Of a DNA stretch of 64,000 nt, positions 1 to 11,066 are shown piece after piece. The stretch lies in assembly GCF_040807025.1 (NCBI RefSeq), contig NC_090968.1, forward strand, positions 5,693,906-5,757,905, given 5' to 3'. The position numbers and the translations under genes were made by a program. Numbering within the stretch: position 1 is the stretch's first letter; each line of letters begins with the position of its first letter. This DNA comes from Struthio camelus. Lineage: Eukaryota > Chordata > Aves > Struthioniformes > Struthionidae. Under the pieces are notes generated by a model. The model saw only the letters and a list, made by a program, of their open reading frames with translations. It did not search any database and was not told where the DNA came from.

Positions 1-126
1 AACCGCTTCCTGCTGCAGACCCCGGGCCGTGTCGCACCGGCCCGCCCGGGGCCCGCGGGGCGACAGCAGCCTGGCGCCAGCCGCCCTGGCGAGGCGCGAG
101 CCACGAGGGGGCTGAGGAGGGGGCAG
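1..126 (+). other. Open GC-rich segment ending in a consensus splice donor
   Basis: Frame 1 is open for 42 codons from the window edge to CAG|GTAAGG at 126/127. That could be the 3' end of an exon cut by the window boundary. The translated peptide is a low-complexity Pro/Gly/Arg/Ala sequence I do not recognise, and I see no plausible next exon downstream. In CpG-rich DNA both the open frame and the donor can arise by chance. Confidence 0.15.
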
Positions 127-2639
127 GTAAGGTTTTGTCCCACGCCTCTTCCTTGCTGCCGGTCCCACGTTGCAGACGCAGAGCCCTGGGCACGGTGGCC
201 CAGGCTGGCTGCAGCCGCTGCTGTAGCCGGGCGCTGTCCTGGAGCAGGACCGTCGCCCCCGGGGATGATGGGGAGACAGGCAGAGCGGGAGGGCAGGAGG
301 GCGAGCGGCTCTGGCAGCTCTCCGGAGGCAGGTCCCGCCGAGCCGCCGCGTGGGCAGCCCCCAGGGCCGCCCGGGAGCCACCGCCTGCCCCTTTCGTGCC
401 TTCAAAGTCTGGCTTTCGAGCCGGGCAAGCGAGAGGCAGAGGCGGTGTGCATGCACACGCACACCCCCCCCCCACCCCGGACCCGCTGCCCTCCCTCTCC
501 GGCCGTCGGCCGCAGCTCTGCCGGCGTGGCCGCGGCGGGCTCCGCGCAGGCTGGCACGTGCCTGCCCTGGAGCGCGTCCTCCGCTTCGCCGCGCTCGCCT
601 GCCGCGGCTGCTGCGGAGCCTCCCCCGGCCCTGCCCGCCCTTGCCCGGCATCCCAGCCGGCTCCCGCATCCCGAATGCCTGCAGATTCCCCCAAGGTTAG
701 CCGCTGCCAGCCCGGCTTTGCCCCTGCAGCCCTTCCCCGGCGGAGGCAGAGCTCGCAATGTGACCCTGCTCCCTGAAGGGCTCATCAGCCGCCAAGAGGA
801 GAAAGGCTTCGTCTCCCTGCAATTAATCAGAGCAGCTATTTGTAAATTAAGACAGCCGCTGCTCATCAGATAGCAAATGCCTCCGACGCGCCTCTTGCCG
901 GGCACGAGCTGGCGAGCCGAGAGCAGCAGACAATTAAAATGAGGTGTCTTGGGTTTCTCTTGGGGCTGATTTCTTCCCCCCTTTGGCATGTTTTGCATGT
1001 AAAGCTTTGCCCTGCGTTCCCAGCCCGTATGGCGGGTGCAGTTTTGCTGGCTGCTCGTCGCCTCGGGAGGCTATTAACCCTCGTGGCTCTCGCGGAGGGG
1101 CCCTAGGAGGAAGAGGCCGGGGTGCGGGAAGATGCCGAGCAGCCACGCAAGGCTGCCCACGGACCTCTCGCTACTCCTGCCCCGCATCCCCTGCCCGGCT
1201 TCTCCGCGCCGGGGCCGCGGAGCTGGGAGCGGACGGCGGCTCGACGGACGCGGCGACGGCGTTTGGGCTCGTAGCTGTGCGTTTGCCATGCCCGTTAGCG
1301 GGAACGTTTGGGATCAGGCGGCTGGTGAACAAAAGAGCTTCAGGAAATCGGAGCTCACCTAGTTGCTATGTAATTATTTCCACGCTACCAAAGCGAGAGG
1401 TGGGGGATTCGTTCTCTTGCCAATATGGTTATTGTTCCCTGACACCTTGGTGCCGAAGATGCCAGAGGACAGTCCACAATGGGCAGAAGAGCCTAATTAA
1501 AAATAAATCATTAATAATCAGCGGTGCCCTGCTGGCGAGGGAGGTGAACTTCCAAGTTTCTCGCCTCTGCTCCTCCGAACAGCCCCTGCTGGGGAACGGT
1601 CCGCGGCCGGCCCGCTGCCCCGCTCCCCTCTCCCGCTTTCCCCTCGCCCCGTCCCCGCGCCGTCCTTCCCCCCGCTCCGCGCTCCTCCCGGCGCGGGGAG
1701 CAGCGCGGTCGCGTGACATCTACTACTCAAAACAGCCGGCCCTGGCCTTATCACGGCACGCAAATGCTGGCGAGTAATAGCTGGCAGGAGCAGCAAGGAG
1801 AGGAAAAGGACAGCGAGCCCGGGAGCAGCTATTAGATGTGAAAGTGAAAAGCGTAAACAAAATATGGACCATTAGCTGGTGGTAATATTGGCTGTTTTTC
1901 CCCTCCTAATGCCTGGCAGAGCTAGCCAGTGTGGGCTGAGGGTCCCTCTTGTTCCTCGAAGCGGGGCGGGGGGAAGAGGGGCTGCTCCCGGGGTGGCGGG
2001 GGGTGCCGCCGGCTTAGCCCCGCTAATCTCCGCTTGTCAGCGCCGTCGAGGCTCTGTCAGCTGCCAGCGAGAGGAGCTGAAATCCGCCGGCTAAATCCGA
2101 CAGGGTAATTAAAACCAGGTAAGGAGATGGCTATCGGCTAACTTTTGTGATGTCCCTCCCTCTCCCCCGCCCCACTCCCAGCCCGCTTGCCATCTCTTCC
2201 AGGCAGTCCCAGCCTCCTCCTGGGCGAAAGAAAATTACAGTTTCAATGGCTGTGAGTAATAGCAGTGCCCAGGGAGCTGGGTGGGATCCCCACCGCCGGG
2301 CAAAGGCTCTCCTGTCCCCCGTCCCCCGCAGGCCGTGGTGCCGGAGCCGGTGAGCGGGCGGCCAGGGATGCTGCGGGAGCGCAGGGAGCCGGGAGCACCC
2401 CACACGGCACCCCGGAGCATCCCTCTCCGCCGGCGCCGGCCCCAGGGATGCTGCGCAGGCAAGGGACGGAGGAGTGGGGAAGCGTGTGAGTGTCAGAGGA
2501 AAGGAAAGTTTTTAGGCAAGAAAAGCGCATAATTTAGGGAAGAAGCTCCCCAGGGCCGTGCCAGGGTCCCTTCCCCTTCCAGCCGCGCTCCGAGCCCCTG
2601 CTCTGCCCTGCCCGGCTGCAGGAGCACGGCCTCGAGGGG

Positions 2640-2905
2640 AAGGGCGGCATTGCAATCCGATAGAGGCATAAAAAGATAGTTTTATCAATGGGGAAATCCG
2701 AGGCAGGGAGGTGGGATTTTCTGTTCTGGGTAAACGGAGCATCATGTCTCCAATTAAAGTTTGGAGGATTCATCTTGGAGCCGGGGCCCATCAGAAGCTG
2801 ACATTTATTAGGCTGTCAAAGTCAATCTCTTTCAAGAGCCGCTTCCCCAAGCACCACGGATTATATATCATTTATGCCTTTTCTATTAGGGCACTCAATT
2901 TGGGG
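2640..2905. promoter_or_regulatory. Candidate non-coding regulatory element, AT-rich island
   Basis: About 265 bp of moderate GC lies inside very GC-rich flanks. It contains CAATTAAA (2751-2758), an AGATAG GATA-type site, TGTCAAAG and TGACA (TALE-type) motifs and a TATATATCATTTATG stretch. The abrupt composition change and motif density resemble conserved vertebrate non-coding elements. No conservation data were available. Confidence 0.35.
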
Positions 2906-5599
2906 TAGTTTGTTTTTTGGTTTACGTCTTGTTCTGCTTCCTCTAAAGGGAAATAAATGCAGTTGCACAAACTAATTCCATTTCACAAAAAGCTATTCCT
3001 GGTTAATTATCATTCTGCTTGTGCACAAAAACCCAGACCAAAGATCAAGGCTTCCCCATGCTTGCTGCAGTACAGACACAAACAGCAGAGCCTGGGGTCT
3101 TCCCAGGGTTAAAAAGCGAGCCGTTCAGCTGGCAAACGGAGGAGCAAACCCCTGGGAGCGCCGGGCTGGCAGGGATGCGTGACGCCCGCGGGAGGAGGCT
3201 GCACAGCTGTTCCTGCAGCTGGATGTAGGAGCTGCAACTCCTGGCCGCAGCGAACGTCCAGGCTGGGGCTCATTTCAAGGCATTAGCACAGGATGGGGAG
3301 CTGAAAAGCAATCTGCAAACGCAATCAAGCATATAATGACGTTAGGACATGGCTAGGGTGCCTTCATGTCTTTGCCCTCCGCGCCCCTCCCTGGTTGGTG
3401 CCCGAGGTTTGCCGCGCTCGGAGCGCCCGCCGCGGGGGCGAGGCGCCCCGGTCTCCCCGCTTGGCTCCCGGGTGCTCCAGTCGTCTACAGAAATAAGGCC
3501 TGGCAGACACTGCCGGTTTAATTGATCAGGGCAAGGGCTGGCACCGGAGGAAGCATCTTGTTATCTGCTGCCTTCACCGCGGACGGCTGACGGGAGACTT
3601 TGTCGCACACAGGTTTCCAGCCAGAACTGTTCTTGCTCCCCTCTCAACTTCAGTGATGAAGGGAGTCTTCTCTTGATCTCCCTCGAGGTATTCGGTAAAG
3701 GGGGAAAAAATAGCCTTTGTGCCAGCATGCTGCTTGTGTGCCTCGAAGTGGGTTGGCTTTCTTCTGCCGCTAACACGCTGGCAGCGCCGGCCTCCCTGGG
3801 GACAGGCAGCTGGATTGACGGCTCCGTCCTCTTTCATTGTCTGAGACGGGGAGAAGATTTTTATCATCTTTCACTTTTCCCACCTTCCCGACCTATGTGA
3901 AGGTGCAGACCACGGGGCAGCGGGGGGGAAGGGGAGGCACGGGTATTTTAATCAGCCCGTTTATCCGGATCAGGATATCCCAGCCCGCGCCCGGCCCCGA
4001 ACCTGCCTCCCGCGCTCCGGTCCCGGCCCTTCGCCGTGTGCCGAGGCGGCTCTGCAGCTCCGCGCCATCCGCTGTCGATCCCTCCTGCCCTGTCTGAGGC
4101 TCGCTGTCCCGGTGATTTATCAGGCCGGTTCGGAGACGGGAGCGCGTTGAGCCTGGCGCCAGGAGTGCGCTCGGCAGGCTGCGGGGGCTGCAGGGGCGCG
4201 CGGGGGCCGGCGACGGCCGGGGGTCCCGCCGGTCCCCCCGCAAGGCGAGCGCAGCATCCCGCCGAGCTGGGCTGAGGCTCTGCCCCTGCCCGGGCGCTGC
4301 GGGAGCCGGGGAGATGCCCGGGCTGAGGCTGAGCTGGCGCGGGAAGCCGGAGACCCCCGGGGAAGCCCCCCGGGCCGGGGCTCCCGCGGGCCGGCCTGGC
4401 TTCGGTCGGCCCCCCGCAGCCAGCTCCTGCCTCCCCCGCTGCTGCGCGCGGGTCTCATCAGACTCCCTGTTACTGGAAGTCAGCCTCCTCGCGGCTGCCT
4501 GGACAGGGTTATTACAGGATATTATACAGACCATTTGCATGGCCACCTTCAGGTCATTTCGATCACTTTAAGCTACTTATCTGCCCATTTTCTTCCCCAT
4601 AATATTTGCCTAATTCGATTACTCTGCAGCCTCAGCATGCTGCCGTGAAATAATCAGGAGATATTACCCAGAGCAAGTCAACTGGATCCAGGTTTCCAGC
4701 TGCTTCTCTCTGCAGCCCGCTCGCCCGCGGGGGGCCCTGCTCCTGCCCTGCCTCGGGGGCCGCAGGGAGGGCGCAGGGACCCGTCCCCGCTGCCGCAGCG
4801 CGGCGAGGGGCAAAGGCTCTCCCCGCTGCGCCCCGGCCGGCCGCCCCCACGCAGCCCTCTCCTGCTCCCACCTCGCTGCAAACGAAGCTGCTCCCGGCCC
4901 GCTGCCACGTGCGTCCTGCTGCCCCAGGACTTTGTGCTAGAGGCTCTGGACGGGCTGAGCCGGGAGCCGGGTCAGGCGCTGCGGACGTCGCAGCGCAGAC
5001 GGCCGGGGGGAACGGACCGGCCCCCGGGAAAGGAGAGCCCTGCCGCCGCAGCCGGGCGCTCCCCGGCCGCCGGGCCGGTCCCCACGCCGCCTCGAGGCAC
5101 GCCGACGCGGAGCGCGGCCCCGCGCCAGCCTCTCTGCAGAGCCGGCTCCATCAGCGCAGCCTTTCTGGGATCGCATTAGCTACCAGCTAAGTACACAGCT
5201 CGTTTGTGTAATGACCTGTTTGCAAAGAAGCAGCAGGCCTTGACTGTGCGCCCATCCGCTCCGGAGCTGGGGGCTCCCGCACGAGCTCCCCTCCGGACAG
5301 CGCTGCCAAAACGCCCTCCCCAGGGGTCTGCAAGGAGCTTGCATCCCGCTTTCCCGCCCGGCCCTGCCGCTGCGATGGTGTTCGGGGCAGCCGGGGGGCC
5401 AGGACCCTGGGGGTACGGCCAAGGACAGGCAAGGTTGCAGGAGAAGAAGCCGAAGCCCGGAGGAGATGGGAAAGGGAGGGCCGCCGTCCTCGTCCGGACC
5501 AGACCCCCTCGCTGGCCGCGGCCGCCTGATGCAGCTCGGCTCGCGAGCGCGGAGAAGCCGAATTGGCTTCCCAGCTTGTTTCAGTCACTCCAGCCCCGG

Positions 5600-5830
5600 G
5601 GGAGCCTCGACAGGCCAATCAATGCCAGGCCCCTAACGAGAGGCCTTGGGTTAATTGGCAGAAGCGGCCGGCTAAATGAAGATTCAGTATGCATAGAAGG
5701 AGCTGGGGGAACGGCCTGTTTTCGGGGCTGGGCGCATCCAATTTGTGTCTGCAGCGGCCTTGGGAAGCTCAATTAGGCCGTCTCTGGCTTTTCTAATCAA
5801 ATCCAGCACCATTCGGCACTTGGCGCAGGA
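5600..5830. promoter_or_regulatory. Candidate regulatory element with clustered homeodomain sites
   Basis: The block carries CCAATCAA (5615-5622), TTAATTGG (5651-5658), CAATTAGG (5770-5777) and a further CCAATTTG and TAATCAAA within about 200 bp of otherwise GC-rich DNA. This is an inference from motif clustering only. Confidence 0.35.
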
Positions 5831-8800
5831 GCGGAGGCGAAGGTGGCGCGGGGACACGCGTGGGTGCTGGGGACGCGGGGTGCCAGCTCCGGGCCGCCGC
5901 ACCGAAACGTCATCACCGGAGAGCGCCCCGTGCCTCGCTGAGGAGCGAGGGGGGATCGGCGCTTCCCCGGGCTGATTTATTCCCATGTGAACTGCGTTTA
6001 GGGGAGGGTGGCTGAATCGCTAATGTTTTGCCTTTATGGATTTTTCCCCTCGCCCCCTGCAAGAGCCAGGAAAGCAGCAGCGGCGCGTTGGGCATCTCGG
6101 AAACGCTGCACCTCCGAGGCCTTGCGCACCCCGGGGGCTCGGCCGCGGGGCCTGATCCGGCGCCCCGCGGAGCTCGCCATCGGTCCGCCTGCCGAGGCAG
6201 ACAGAGGATGGAGAGAGCTGCTCCCTCCCGAGCTTGGACCGAACCCCGGAGTGACCCATCCGCTAACTCCAAACTGAAGGGAGACATCCAAGAACTGGCA
6301 CATGGGAACTTGCTATTTCCCGTGCGCTCGCAAAATTCACAACGTTTCCCTCCGGCTGGCCGAGCCGGCAGCCCAGTGTCCCCCTTGGCAGCAGCGATGC
6401 CCCCCTGCCTGCCGTCCCCACCGGCGTCCCGGGCACCTCCAGCCCCTGCGGGTGCCCCATCCCGCCGCAGCAGCCGTCTCCGGCGCGCGGAGCCCGTGTC
6501 CCGGCACCCGGCGCCCCTGCGGCGTCAGGCTGCCCGACGTGCCCTATTTAGCCAGCAGTTTGGAGCAACGCCACTAAAGCAACCCAGAAAAACGGGCTAA
6601 TCCTGCTGGCTTAGCACAGGCGGCCGAATCCTCCGCATGCAGCGGCCAGCTCTGCTGGACTTGCTTTTAATAAGCTCCGGTATTTGAAATGAAGTTTGCA
6701 TCTTGCGCTCCCCCTCCCTCCCCAGCGCCGAGCGCGAGGGCTCTCCTCCGCGCGTTTGCTGGGAAAGACGGCCACACTTAGCCGGAGGCGGCTGCCTTTC
6801 CCCACCTTCACTGCTTATTAGCATTTTGTTATTATTGTTTGGCCTGTAAATAAATAATTAATGCTCTCCTTTGCAGAAAGCCACTGAGGTAGGGGGTTTC
6901 CTAGAAAAGAGAGGCTTTTTTTTTTTTTTTGGATGGTGCTTGAAATGGCTTTCCCAAGGGAAACTCGTCTTGAGTCAGCAGGATCTGCTTCTCGGAGAGC
7001 TTTTTGATTATTTGGAGTACTAGCACTGTTCTTTGCACCCTTTTATCCTCCTTGACGCTCCTCGGAGGAACCACGGATTAAGCGACACCGAAATGTGAAC
7101 TCGATCTGGTTTGCAGGCGCCGCGTGTGTCCGTGCCAGGCACAGAGGCCCTGGCGGGGCAGAGGCGTTGCTTCGCTGAAAGCCGCTTCCCGGCGGATCTG
7201 GCGATGCTGGCCGGGGTCACCTGCTCCGACGGAGATGGGATGGGACCATTAGGCTCGTTCTCTCCCGAGGGGACACCCAACAGCCAGCGCGCCTCTCCCG
7301 TGCCGCGCTGGGTCTCCCTGGCTGCCGGACGGGTTTTTGCCCTGGTTTCTCCGGAGAGCAGCCCCGTGGGGCTGGAGGAGCCGCTCCTGGCAGCGTCCGG
7401 CTCCACCAGTCGCGGTCGCTCGGGGGATTTGTCCCACCAAGGGAGGGGGAGGTTGAGACCAGCAAAAGCCCCTCCTTTGCTGCTGGGATTGCACATATCT
7501 CTTCCTCCTGCATTTAGGAATAGATAAGCTTCATTAAATGCTGAGCACCTCTCCAGGGTTTGGAGAGCCGTAAGCCAACCTGTGCCTGCACAGGCAGCAT
7601 CCAGCACTCACAAGGTTTCAATTAAACTGAGACCTTCTGAGCAAGGGGGCTCACCCAGCTCTGCCCCACTCCCAGCTGGCGAGGGGGGGCTTTTCTGAGC
7701 CAGGTGCTCGGGGGCACGAAGCTGGGGTTCGGGCATGCCCTCCGCCAGCACCGCACCCTTGGGCAGGAGCATCCCACGGGCACCGGTGCCGCCGTCTCCG
7801 TGCCCAGCTGCCCGTGGGCCGTGTGGGGCCGGGGGCGATGCCTCCCCGTGGCCCTGAGCAGCTCTGCCCTGGTCCTCGTTTCCCTTGCCCCACTGCCTTA
7901 GCTTGCAGAGCTGCAAGTGATTTTAATGCACATAAAAATATCTGTAATTAAGTTCAGCTCCCAATGCCAAGGAAAATGAAAGCAGTAAATCACAGCCGGG
8001 CAGAAGGGGGAAGCAGCTGGCTGAAGCTGCTGCTCTGGGTCGCTGCTCACAGCCCCAATGGGGCCTGCCATGTCCCTGCTCAGCAAGGCGACGGCAAAAC
8101 CTAGTTTTGGAGGAAAAGCGGCTGCAACTGGAAGTGCCTGGCCCAGCGTGAAAAAGCCTGGAGTGACAGGTAGCGCTCAGCCGGGAGAAGGATGCTCCCG
8201 CCATCCGTCTGTGCGGAGAGGAGGGATGCTATAAATACTGCTGCTGACACAGCAAGCAGGGCTCCGAGTGGAAGTTAGAGACAATAAAAATAATCAAGGG
8301 ACTTGGGGATATTGCCAGGGACCTGAGGGGCACATCATGACAGCGGAGCAGGAAATAGCTTTAGACATCTCCAAGAGGCCTGTGAAAGGCTAAGGGGGGG
8401 TTATTCGCCGGGATGCTGGCAGGAGCGGCTCGCCTCGGCTCGGCTCCCCGTCCCTCCCCTCCACGGCAGCGGCTCCAGGGAGGAGGACGGAGTGGGGAAA
8501 GGCTATGGGAGCAGTCCTTGGGAGAAAAGAAGACAGTTCTGCGCAAAGCATAGCTTATAAACTCTGCTTTCCCTGGGGGAACGTCCTCTGTGTATTCCCT
8601 GATGTCTAACAATGCGGTTGCGCCTCCGCTGTAGCCTTTCCCACAGCAGAGACGCTGATTCGAGCTCCCTCTTCTACCCTGCAGCCTGCTTTACGAAACG
8701 TGCGGGGACTCAGCTGATTTGCTCGCTTAACACCCCGTCCGACGTGGCAGAACATGCCGCTGAGCCTCGCGCTGCCAGCGGGAGGTGGGAGGGCAGCGAG

Positions 8801-9124
8801 GCCAGGCACCGGGGAGCCGCGCTTGGAAAACACCTGCAGCGGGGCTGCCCTTCTCCCAACCCCTCCAAATCCAGCTGCTTCAGCCGGGAGCGACGGCCGC
8901 CGTCCCAAGCGAAGCAGCCCGCTTCCCGTCCGCCTGTGCGCTACGCCGAGCCCCTCGCGCCGGCGCGGCGAAGCCCCGGCTTGCCTTCGCCTGCCCCCGC
9001 CGAGCGGCGCCGGGACGGGGGCGCGTTTGCCCGGCGGCGACAACGGGAGCGTCGGACCGCCCGCCCCGGAGGGGGAGCCGGGCAGCGAGGCCGGCGGGGC
9101 CCTGGTCGTTTAGGGTTCGGATGT

Positions 9125-9250
9125 AGATCCGCAGCAGGTAAGTATGATAATCATGAATATTCATGGCCCCTTTCGCTCCTCGTGGCAGGGCTGATGAGCT
9201 GCATTTGCATTCGTCATTCTTTATTAATGAGCCCTCGGTTATTGGGAAAC
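9125..9250. promoter_or_regulatory. Candidate POU/homeodomain regulatory element
   Basis: The perfect palindrome ATGAATATTCAT (9153-9164), a POU-dimer-like site, is followed by the exact octamer ATTTGCAT (9203-9210) and TTATTAATGA (9221-9230). All are within 80 bp and lie between GC-rich flanks. A consensus donor CAG|GTAAGT also occurs at 9137/9138. The site is about 10 kb upstream of the GFRA2 start codon. Confidence 0.4.
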
Positions 9251-11043
9251 GGGGAGGGGGGCAGATAGGGGGAAAGGGGTGAAGATGGCATCCGTAAGCT
9301 GCTCCGGCGATGCCCCTGCGAGCCCGGGAGCTGCGGCCCGCCGCGCAGGGGCCCCACCGCCGGCCGGGCGAGCGCCGCGCCACCCCTCAGCCCTCTGCCC
9401 GCTGCGGGCAGACAGGAGGTAAAAGAGCTCCTTAGCAAATCAGCCACTTATTTCCCTGCCTCCCGTTTGCCACAGCCACATCTCTCGCCGTGCAGCGATT
9501 TCCCGGGGCTGCGCTGCACCAGGAGTTTAAAGGCTGCGGCGACGGCTGGGGGCTCACTGCGATTTCACCTCCTCTAATGGCCCTTTTCACCTGCTGCTGT
9601 GATTCCCCCCGTTACCTGTCGCCCCCTCGCTCACACTGCTTCGGCTCCTGAAAGCCCCGAGAGAGGCTGGCAGCCCGTCGGCTGGCTGCCTCCTCCCAGC
9701 CTCCGCCCGCACTTGGCTCCTCGCTTCCCCAGCCGCACCGCCTAACGGTACTAGAAAAGACACGAGTGCATCTGTGCAAGATAGGCGTCGATCTCCCAGG
9801 CAGTTTCTGCATGAACATCCCGTCCGGTTTCCTCCAAAACGGGCCAGCGCAGGCCGCCGGGTCCAGGCACGAGGGAAGAGCTCGGGGCTTGCGGCCGAGC
9901 CGGGAACGCTGCCGGATCCCCCAGCCTCGGCTCCCCGTCACGTGTCTAAGCTGTGCTTAAAAAAGTGTGCGTGGAGGGAGGTTAAAGAATATCCTTTTAA
10001 GTGGCACCAAATCCTGCAGTGATGTCGGCCGACCGGCATGCATTGAGCGCTGGCCGACTGGCGCCTCCCCAGCAAAGTCGCTCCGTCCCTAGAAATTGGG
10101 AGGAGATGTGACAACGAGGTGCTGGTGTTCCCTAAATTTCAGCTAGCTCTTGCAAAGCAGGGATGCTGCTCAGACCGATAAAAATGGGGAACAGCAAGGG
10201 GACAGCGGGGAAGAGCGTCCGGCTCCTCGGGATCTTCCCAAGGGCTCCTCCATCCCGGCCTGCCCCGCTCCGAGCAGCCGAGCCGCAGCCACCTCTCGCA
10301 GCATCGGAGGCTGCCAAAACGACGGCAGGAGCGTGACGGCCCACGCGCACCCTGATGTGCAGCTCCGTCTCGTTCCCTCGCCTGAAAGCCCTCTCAAAAT
10401 GAATTAAAAAAAAAAAAAAGAGGGGGCAAAAAAAGGAAAAGAGGAAGGAAGGGAGCGGGCGGCGCAGGAGCAGTGCCGGCGAGGCGAGCCGTGCCTCCGG
10501 TGCTCGCGTCCCCGGCAGCCAGCGCCGTCCCGGCGCGGCTCCTCTCCGCCTCTGCTGCCAGGGCGGCGGGAAAGCCGGGCACGCGCGGGAACGCGCTCCG
10601 GCGCGCCGGCTGCCCCGGGCTCTGGGCGCTTGGTGGGCTGCACGGCGGGGACGGAAAGCCCGGGAGCCCTGCGAGCCCTGCAGGAACGGGGCCCCTGCAC
10701 GGGCAGCGCTGCGACAGGGTGGCGGGGGGATGTACTCTGGAGCCATCCCTCCACCTCTGCTCTTTGCACCCCTGCGCGGCCGGGCACCCCGCTCCGTGCT
10801 GCCCCCCTCGCTCGGGGCAGCGCTGGCCCTCGCGCCGCTGCCCCCGGGCAGCTCCCGCTCCCTCAGGTCTGCGCGCCTGCACAGCCGACCCTTTTACTGC
10901 CGTACTACGGCTTCCTGGCAGGCGTCCAGGATCACAAAACCCGTGCTCACAAGCGGGGAATTTACTAGCCATGAAGGTGAAACAGAAATTCCCGAGTCCC
11001 TCAAAGCTTTGGCTTAGCGAGAGCCGGAACAGCAGGTGCCTTC

Positions 11044-11066
11044 GGAGGAGGAGGAGGAGGAGGAGG
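11044..11066 (+). repeat. GGA trinucleotide microsatellite
   Basis: About 23 bp of pure GGA repeat within GC-rich sequence. Confidence 0.85.

Larger units (their letters stand above)
127..8900. other. GFRA2 5' flank, distal part: no gene recognised
   Basis: GC-rich sequence alternates with short AT-rich islands. The numerous ORFs on both strands are compositionally biased (Pro, Arg, Ala, Gly, Ser), overlap one another and match no family I recognise. AT-rich, homeodomain-motif-rich islands near 780-900, 1480-1530, 1730-1880, 2640-2905, 5600-5830 and 6800-6860 are candidate regulatory elements. Nothing else is supported. Confidence 0.6.

Noticed and set aside
9120-9143. CAG|GTAAGT as evidence of an exon upstream
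   Set aside because: A single donor consensus with no acceptor, recognisable protein or transcript evidence; expected by chance in 64 kb.
8612-9268. ORFs of 110-218 aa on both strands at 8.6-9.4 kb
   Set aside because: Overlapping frames on both strands in GC-rich DNA with biased composition; no recognisable family.
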